Of a DNA stretch of 64,000 nt, positions 58,868 to 64,000 are shown in pieces (position 1 is the stretch's first letter; each line of letters starts with the position of its first letter). A model generated the notes under the pieces. The model saw nothing but the letters and a program-made list of their open reading frames with translations, made no database searches and was not told the DNA's origin. Location of the stretch: contig JAGNDO010000004.1 in assembly GCA_018003515.1 (NCBI GenBank), positions 62,001-126,000 of the forward strand. The letters run 5' to 3'. This DNA is from Caldilineaceae bacterium (GTDB taxonomy: Bacteria; Chloroflexota; Anaerolineae; Caldilineales; Caldilineaceae). The translations under genes were made by a program, and so were the position numbers.

Positions 58868-60010
58868 CTATTCTCTGGCGGCCACGGTCCAACGGGTCCA
58901 CGGCGAATGACACGGCTGACCATCCGCCAGAAGCAGGGCAGGGGTGGGGTCATCGGGGAGACCAAGGGGCAGAAAGATAATGCTGGAAATGCTGCTGCTC
59001 TCCAGGCTGGGGTGATGGGGCTGATCCGGGTCAATAAACGGGTGGCGGCAGATGGCATCCTGGGGCGTGCCGTGGGCGGTCATCAACGCCTGGGCCCAGG
59101 ACGAATCGACATGGCCCTGGTCGGCTTGCAGCGCGGCCAGGATACGGGCGCGCCGGGCCGGGGAATTGCCCTGAAAGATAGACGGCTCATCCTCCACCCA
59201 GGCATCCGCCAGGGCCGGGGTGACAAAATGGTTGGTGCTGGCGAGGAAGGGGCCGCCGTTCGCTTCCAAATAACCGCAGTGGGTGTGCCCGCTTTCGCAC
59301 ACGGCCAGATGTCCCCTAACGTCCGCCAGGACCAGTGTGCCCGCGCCCATGTGCTGCACCGAGCGCAGATAGTCCAGGGCCGACTGGGTGGTGTCGTGAT
59401 GCTGCAATACCTCTCGCATGAGCGAAAAGCGGGGCAGACCGGGACCGATGTCCGTGGAGAGTACATGGGTGTCGGCGATGGCCAGCCCCCGCTCGTTGAT
59501 GCCGGAGCTAAAGACATGGGGGCTGCCCGCGCTGCCCAGGCTCACGAAATCATATCCGTGGTCGGGATTGACCCAGGCCAGACTTTGTAACGGGATATGA
59601 TCCTGGTGATAGTCCCGGTTCTTGGCCAGGATCGGGCGACCGTCCGCCGTAGCGGGGCCGGACGCCGCCCAGGTGGTGCAGCCGTCGGGCAGGGTGTGGC
59701 CGCGCCCGCCGCTGACTTTGTGCAGATCCGTCAGATACGAACTGAGGGTGTAGCGGACCAGATCCCCCACGGGCAGACCCAACCCCTCGGCCAAGCCGGC
59801 CAGGAAGTCCAGCAGAGGACGGTCCCATTCCTCCAAGGCCTGGTGGGCGGACAACAGCACACGGGGATGGTCCGTGCCCAACCGCTGCAACAACCCCAGG
59901 CGCGCCTGAATCACCTCTTGGAGCTTGGGCCACACAGACCGCACTTGCTGCGCGTGCTGACGGCCCATATCAAAGGCGGTTCCGTGCAGAGTGAGAAGCA
60001 AATCGGGCAT
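58868..60010 (-). CDS. Peptidase C45 family acyltransferase/amidohydrolase (Ntn-hydrolase)
   Basis: 380 residues from ATG 60010. The autocatalytic Ntn nucleophile is Cys111 in LPDGCTTWAASGPATADGRPILAKNRDYH, the C45 signature also found in isopenicillin-N acyltransferase; later blocks SAGSPHVFSSGINERGLAIADTHVL and LEANGGPFLASTNHFV agree. The proprotein would cut itself before Cys111. It follows the Dpp ATPase gene by 10 bases, so it probably hydrolyses an amide in an imported peptide or acylated amino acid. The longer upstream frame overlaps the ATPase gene and is rejected. Confidence 0.9.
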   Translation of the reverse strand: MPDLLLTLHGTAFDMGRQHAQQVRSVWPKLQEVIQARLGLLQRLGTDHPRVLLSAHQALEEWDRPLLDFLAGLAEGLGLPVGDLVRYTLSSYLTDLHKVSGGRGHTLPDGCTTWAASGPATADGRPILAKNRDYHQDHIPLQSLAWVNPDHGYDFVSLGSAGSPHVFSSGINERGLAIADTHVLSTDIGPGLPRFSLMREVLQHHDTTQSALDYLRSVQHMGAGTLVLADVRGHLAVCESGHTHCGYLEANGGPFLASTNHFVTPALADAWVEDEPSIFQGNSPARRARILAALQADQGHVDSSWAQALMTAHGTPQDAICRHPFIDPDQPHHPSLESSSISSIIFLPLGLPDDPTPALLLADGQPCHSPWTRWTVAARE

Positions 60011-60020
60011 GATACGGCCC

Positions 60021-61085
60021 CTAACGGCTGTCCAACGTGATCGGTTTGACCGTCGGCTGGTCTTCGTACAGCCAACAGGCCACCTGTTGCTCGCCCACTT
60101 GGAAGGTCGGCGGGTACCGATCTTCGCAGATCTGTCCCTTTTTGGCAAAACAGCGGGGATGGAAGGGGCAGCCCGTCGGCGGGTTGATGGGGCTGGGCAC
60201 GCCGCCTTGCAGCAAAATGCGGGAGCGGCGGGCTGATTTTTCCACCACGGGCACCGCGGCCAAGAGAGCCTGGGTGTAGGGGTGTAGCGGGTTGCGGAAG
60301 AGATCCTCGGTCATCCCCAGTTCGACAATATGGCCCAAATACATCACCGCCAGCCGGTCGCTGATGTGGTAGATCACGCTCAGATCGTGGGCGATGAAGA
60401 GGAAGGTCAGGTTGAACTCCTCCTGTAACTCCTCCAAAAGGTTGATCACCTGGGCCTGGATCGAGACATCCAGGCTGGAGACCGGTTCATCCGCCACGAT
60501 GAACTGGGGGCGCATGGCCAAGGCCCGGGCGATGCCGATGCGTTGACGCTGGCCGCCGCTAAACTGGTGGGGATAGCGATCCACATGCCGGGGATTCAGC
60601 CCCACCCTGGCCAACAACTCCTGGATCTCCCCCTCAAGCGCCACCGCGCCCCGCACCCCCCTGGCCCGCAGAGGCACGCTGACAATCTCCCGCACGGTCT
60701 TGCGCGGGTTGAGGGAGGAATAGGGGTTCTGGAAGATGATCTGGCTCAGGTGATAATAAGGAATGGGTTTGGCCGACTGGCCGTTGAGCGCCAAAGTTAC
60801 ATGGTTGTCGACCACCGGTTGGCCTAGAAAACGTAGTTCGCCTGCGGTGGGCGGATGGAGCAGGGTGAGCACCCGGCCCAAGGTCGTCTTGCCGCAGCCG
60901 CTCTCCCCCACCAGCCCCACGGTCTCCCCGGCCCAAATCGAGATGTCCACCCCATCCACGGCCCGCACCTGCTGCATCTTGCGCCCGGCCAGCAGGCGCG
61001 CCATCAAGCTGGGGCGGATGGGAAAGTGCTTGACCGTTCCCAGGCTTTGGATCAGGGGTTGGGAAGTCCGATCAACCGTTGGCAT
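60021..61085 (-). CDS. Dipeptide/oligopeptide ABC transporter ATP-binding protein, second subunit (OppF/DppF-like)
   Basis: 354 residues. Walker [10 protein letters not shown], signature [16 protein letters not shown], Walker [15 protein letters not shown] and H-loop IAHDLSVI; C-terminal oligopeptide extension with conserved cysteines ([17 protein letters not shown]) that bind a cluster in relatives. Drives peptide uptake with the OppD-like partner. ATG overlaps the previous stop region by 14 bases. Confidence 0.93.
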   Translation of the reverse strand: MPTVDRTSQPLIQSLGTVKHFPIRPSLMARLLAGRKMQQVRAVDGVDISIWAGETVGLVGESGCGKTTLGRVLTLLHPPTAGELRFLGQPVVDNHVTLALNGQSAKPIPYYHLSQIIFQNPYSSLNPRKTVREIVSVPLRARGVRGAVALEGEIQELLARVGLNPRHVDRYPHQFSGGQRQRIGIARALAMRPQFIVADEPVSSLDVSIQAQVINLLEELQEEFNLTFLFIAHDLSVIYHISDRLAVMYLGHIVELGMTEDLFRNPLHPYTQALLAAVPVVEKSARRSRILLQGGVPSPINPPTGCPFHPRCFAKKGQICEDRYPPTFQVGEQQVACWLYEDQPTVKPITLDSR

Positions 61086-62160
61086 GGTGGGCTTTCTCCT
61101 GATCTTTGGGCAATTTGTAGTCGGTCAGGCGCAGACAGCGGGCCATGTGGACCTCGCCGCTGCGGGCGACAGCTGAGCTGACGGTGCCGCCCTGCACGGG
61201 GAAGAGGCGGAAGAAGCCTTCGCTGCACACAGGTTGGGCATAGGGGCAGCGGGGGGCAAAGGCGCAGCCGGTTGGCAGATCCGCCAGATCCGGCACGTTG
61301 CCCACAATGGGCTGGATGGATCGGCGCTGGCTGATGTCCGGGATACAGCGCAACAGCCCCTCGGTGTACGGATGTTGCGGCTTCTCGATCACATCGTCCG
61401 TGCGCCCGATTTCCACAATGCGCCCGGCGTACATGACCGCGATGTGGTCGCAGAACTCGGCGGCCAACCCCAGATCATGGGTGACCAATATGATGGCCGT
61501 GCCCTTTTCCCGGTTGATGCGCTTCATCAGATCCACGATCTGGGCCTGGATGGTCACGTCCAGGGCGGTGGTCGGCTCGTCGGCCAACAACACCTTGGGT
61601 GTGCAGGCCAGACCGATGGCGATCAGCGCCCGTTGCTGCATCCCGCCGCTGAACTGGTGGGGATAGGCCCGGTAGCGGGCCTCCGGGGCCGGGATGCCCA
61701 CCTCGCCCATCACCTCCAACACCCGCTCCCGCTCCCGCAGACGGCGGATGCGGTCCAGGGGCCAGATGCTGGGGCCGGGCATCATGTTGTGCAGCCGCAG
61801 GGATTCCCGGATCTGCTCGCCCACGGTGAAGGCTGGGTTGAGGGTGCTGAGGGGATCCTGAAAGACCATTGAAATGTCCTTGCCCCGGATCTTGCGCAGC
61901 TCACGCAGGGGCAGCTTGCTCAGATCCTTGCCCTCCAACAGCACCTCCCCCTCATCAATCCGCCCAGGTTTGGCGATCAGCCCCAAAATCGAGAGCAGCA
62001 CCGTACTCTTGCCGCAGCCGGATTCCCCAACCAACCCCATGATCTGGCCGGGATAGAGGGCAAGGTTGACCCCATCCACAGCCCGCACAGCTCCCCGACG
62101 GGTGGGAAAGAGGGTGGTTAAGTTGCGCAATTCCAGAACGGGTTTCGCTCCGTTTTTCAT
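61072..62160 (-). CDS. Dipeptide/oligopeptide ABC transporter ATP-binding protein, first subunit (OppD/DppD-like)
   Basis: 362 residues. Walker [10 protein letters not shown], signature [16 protein letters not shown], Walker [16 protein letters not shown]-loop [15 protein letters not shown] and Cys-rich C-terminal extension ([16 protein letters not shown]). Partner of the OppF-like protein. GGAG precedes ATG 62160. Confidence 0.93.
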   Translation of the reverse strand: MKNGAKPVLELRNLTTLFPTRRGAVRAVDGVNLALYPGQIMGLVGESGCGKSTVLLSILGLIAKPGRIDEGEVLLEGKDLSKLPLRELRKIRGKDISMVFQDPLSTLNPAFTVGEQIRESLRLHNMMPGPSIWPLDRIRRLRERERVLEVMGEVGIPAPEARYRAYPHQFSGGMQQRALIAIGLACTPKVLLADEPTTALDVTIQAQIVDLMKRINREKGTAIILVTHDLGLAAEFCDHIAVMYAGRIVEIGRTDDVIEKPQHPYTEGLLRCIPDISQRRSIQPIVGNVPDLADLPTGCAFAPRCPYAQPVCSEGFFRLFPVQGGTVSSAVARSGEVHMARCLRLTDYKLPKDQEKAHHANG

Positions 62161-62195
62161 GGGGATGGCTCCATCACGGAAGAAAAAGGACTTTT

Positions 62196-62265
62196 ACCGC
62201 AAAGACGCAAAGGATAGAAGGAAAGAAACCTTGTTTTTCTTTGTGTTCTTTGCGTCTTTGCGGTG
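62196..62265. repeat. CAAAGACG tandem-arm palindrome inside the Dpp operon
   Basis: ACCGCAAAGACGCAAAGGAT faces CTTTGCGTCTTTGCGGT around AAGGAAAGAAACCTTG. It lies between the DppC-like stop and the DppD-like start, nine bases after the stop on the minus strand. Confidence 0.9.
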
Positions 62266-62276
62266 AAGAAATACCG

Positions 62277-63212
62277 CTATTCGATCTTCAGCCGGGGGTC
62301 AAGGATGTCCCGCAGCCCTTCGCCGAAGAGATTGATGGCCAGGACGAGGCCGACGATGGCTAGGCCGGGCATGGTCGCCACCCACCAGGCGTTGAGCAGA
62401 TAGTTGCGGCCATCGGCCACCATGCTGCCCCAGGCCGGGGTGGGGGGCTGGATGCCCAGGCCCAAGAAGCTGAGGCTGGCCTCAGTCACGATCATGAAGC
62501 CCATGCGCAGGGTGGTCAGCACAAAGATGGACTGGATGATGTTGGGCAGGATCTCCCGCAGGATGATCTGCCAATGCTTCTGGCCGGTAACTTGGGCCGC
62601 CTCCACATATTCCTTGGTCTTTTCGCCGATGGTTTCACCCCGGGCCAGGCGGAAAAACTCCACCCAACCCTTGAAGGTCAGGGCCAGGATCAGGTTGGTG
62701 AAACCCGGTCCCATGAAGGCCATCACGCCGATGGCGAAGATCAGAAAGGGGAAGGCCATGAGCAGATCCGCAAAGCGGGAGAGGACCGAGTCCACCCGGC
62801 CTCGATAGTAGCCGGCTACCATGCCCAAGATTAGCCCAATCACCACGGAGATGCCCACGGAGAGCAACCCCACCAGCAAGGAAACCCGAGCCCCAAAAAG
62901 GATACGCGTATAGATATCCCGGCCTTGCCCATCTGTGCCCAAAGGGAATGACCAATCGCCCCCATCCGCCCAGGCCGGGGGCAGCAGCCGGGCGCGCAGA
63001 CTGCCCAGTTCCGGGTTGTGGGTGGTGAGCTGCGGGGCAAAGATGGCCGCCAACACATAGGCGATCATCACAATGCCACCGATCAGGGCCACGGGGTGTT
63101 TGCGCAACTCTCGCCAGAATTCGATGAGATTGTGGCGCCACACTTTCCAGCGGATGCCCAGGATGTAGCGCCAGGCAGGTTGGGTTGGGGTGGGCGGGCT
63201 GATTGTGGACAT
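62277..63212 (-). CDS. Dipeptide/oligopeptide ABC transporter permease (OppC/DppC-like)
   Basis: 311 residues. N-terminal OppC_N helix (HPVALIGGIVMIAYVLAAIFAPQL) with the family PLGTDGQGRDIYTRILFGARVSLLVGL signature, five further helices and the EAA loop VEAAQVTGQKHWQIILREILPNIIQSIFV. Forms half of the membrane pore. CCGGAGT precedes ATG 63212. Confidence 0.94.
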   Translation of the reverse strand: MSTISPPTPTQPAWRYILGIRWKVWRHNLIEFWRELRKHPVALIGGIVMIAYVLAAIFAPQLTTHNPELGSLRARLLPPAWADGGDWSFPLGTDGQGRDIYTRILFGARVSLLVGLLSVGISVVIGLILGMVAGYYRGRVDSVLSRFADLLMAFPFLIFAIGVMAFMGPGFTNLILALTFKGWVEFFRLARGETIGEKTKEYVEAAQVTGQKHWQIILREILPNIIQSIFVLTTLRMGFMIVTEASLSFLGLGIQPPTPAWGSMVADGRNYLLNAWWVATMPGLAIVGLVLAINLFGEGLRDILDPRLKIE

Positions 63213-63242
63213 GGAGCACTCCGGGTCAACTGGGTCTGAAAG

Positions 63243-64000
63243 CTACAGTTCGATCTTTGGATTGAGATAGGTGTACAACACATCCACGACCAGGTTGGCG
63301 GCCACAAAGGTGAAAGCGTAGACCATCACAGCGCCCTGGACCAGGGGGAAATCCCGGCTGAAGATGGCGTCCACCACCAGGCGGCCCAACCCCGGCCAAC
63401 TGAAGACCGTCTCCACAATCATGTTGCCGCCCAGAAGCACACCCACCTGCAGCCCCACCACGGTCACCGTGGGGATCAGGGCGTTGCGCAGGGCGTGCTT
63501 CATCACCGTCACCGTTTCGGACGCACCCTTGGCCCGGGCCAGCTTGACATAGTCCGAGCGCAGGATCTCCAGCAAGCTGGAGCGCAGCACCCGGGCCACA
63601 ATGGCTGCCACCGCCGCGCCCAGGGTAATGGAGGGTAGCAGCAGATGTTTGAGGCTGCTGATCAGGGCCACCCGGTTGCCCGTGAGCAGACTGTCCAGCA
63701 CATAAAAGCCCGTCACCGTCTGCAAGTTGGCGTCATAGTCGATGCGCCCCTGCACCGGCAGCCAGTGCAGGTTGACCGAGAAGATCATGATCAACAGAAT
63801 ACCCAACCAAAACGAAGGCATGGAGATGCCCAGAAAAGCCCCGGCCATGCTTAGGCGATCTATCAGAGAATTTTGTTTGATGGCGGAGATGATGCCGATG
63901 GGAAAGGCGATCAGCAGTCCGATGATCAACGCCCCCAGGGCCAGTTCAATGGTGGCAGGAAAGCGCTCCCCGATCAGGGTGGAGACAGAGGTTTGCCTCA
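63243..64000 (-). CDS. Dipeptide/oligopeptide ABC transporter permease (OppB/DppB-like), partial
   Basis: The frame is open to the window edge, so the N-terminus is missing; about 252 codons are visible. Family marks: LPATxELALGA region reading ERFPATIELALGALIIGLLIAFPIG, FWLGILLIMIFSVNLHWLPVQG, ARVLRSSLLEILRSDYVKLARAKGASETVTVMKHALRNALIPTVTVVGLQVGVLLGGNMIVETVFSWPGLGRLVVDAIFSRDFPLVQG. Pairs with the OppC-like permease. A binding-protein gene is expected just beyond the edge. Confidence 0.93.
   Translation of the reverse strand, partial: RQTSVSTLIGERFPATIELALGALIIGLLIAFPIGIISAIKQNSLIDRLSMAGAFLGISMPSFWLGILLIMIFSVNLHWLPVQGRIDYDANLQTVTGFYVLDSLLTGNRVALISSLKHLLLPSITLGAAVAAIVARVLRSSLLEILRSDYVKLARAKGASETVTVMKHALRNALIPTVTVVGLQVGVLLGGNMIVETVFSWPGLGRLVVDAIFSRDFPLVQGAVMVYAFTFVAANLVVDVLYTYLNPKIEL

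Overview
The window reads as a GC-rich bacterial chromosome segment. Several traits suggest a filamentous or anaerobic Chloroflexota (Anaerolineae/Caldilineae-like) genome: surface proteins with long Pro-Thr 'PTPT' linkers, a Ser/Thr kinase with an outside domain, a 7TM histidine kinase, GlpABC, DUF2227, YIP1 and SdpI-type membrane proteins, and NitT/TauT and Dpp transporters. This is inference from gene style; no rRNA or other marker is present. I see no tRNA, rRNA, CRISPR array or insertion sequence.

Layout. 0-5 kb: a partial membrane protein, an M42 peptidase, two tandem metallophosphoesterases and a GNAT acetyltransferase. 4.9-8.0 kb (minus): a NitT/TauT-type ABC operon. 8.2-15.8 kb: a signalling block (ECF sigma factor, FHA-winged-helix regulator, Ser/Thr kinase, PTPT lipoprotein, orphan histidine kinase). 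15.8-19.6 kb: a coupled phosphoesterase and DHOD-like protein, an M20 hydrolase and an esterase. 19.6-24.1 kb (minus): F420/DDN-like protein, RluA, GH13 glucosidase and small membrane proteins. 24.4-30.7 kb: glycerol catabolism (glpK, glpABC). 30.8-38.3 kb: dinB, L-serine dehydratase beta and alpha subunits, an ATP-grasp ligase, a glycosyltransferase-like protein and Ppx/GppA. 38.3-41.3 kb (minus): a PIN toxin/antitoxin pair and a TumE/TumA-like pair coupled to a lytic transglycosylase gene. 41.4-46.3 kb: rocD, a mutarotase-like protein, an N-terminal PPK1 remnant and a Vps62-like protein. 46.4-50.7 kb: a T-box controlled serS, a two-domain disulfide oxidoreductase, SdpI and YIP1. 50.8-54.5 kb (minus): TrmJ-like methyltransferase and U32 peptidase. 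54.5-58.9 kb: an accessory stretch with an AAA ATPase plus DUF4276 (TOPRIM-like) pair, a candidate defence module. 58.9-64 kb (minus): a Dpp-type peptide transport operon ending in a C45 acyltransferase.

The most unusual layer is non-coding. Nearly every spacer holds its own palindrome whose arms are runs of a 6-8 bp unit, for example GGGGATT, TATCGAG, GGTGAGGG, TTGATTGG, GAATGGC or TTTTGCC. The unit differs from locus to locus. The first arm very often begins at, or within a few bases of, the stop codon of the upstream gene, and where the unit is G-rich the G-rich arm usually comes first in the transcript. Some arrays run into coding sequence and add residues to proteins. On top of this are a four-copy family built on CTCCCCCAATCTGGGGGAG, a 156-bp repeat present at 12.6 and 58.6 kb (78% identical, no gaps), the first copy nested inside a 330-bp element with terminal inverted repeats, and a 163-bp tandem duplication that copies the 3' end of the U32 gene. 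These arrays recall the STRR heptamers of heterocystous cyanobacteria, but here each array is folded into a hairpin and tied to stop codons.
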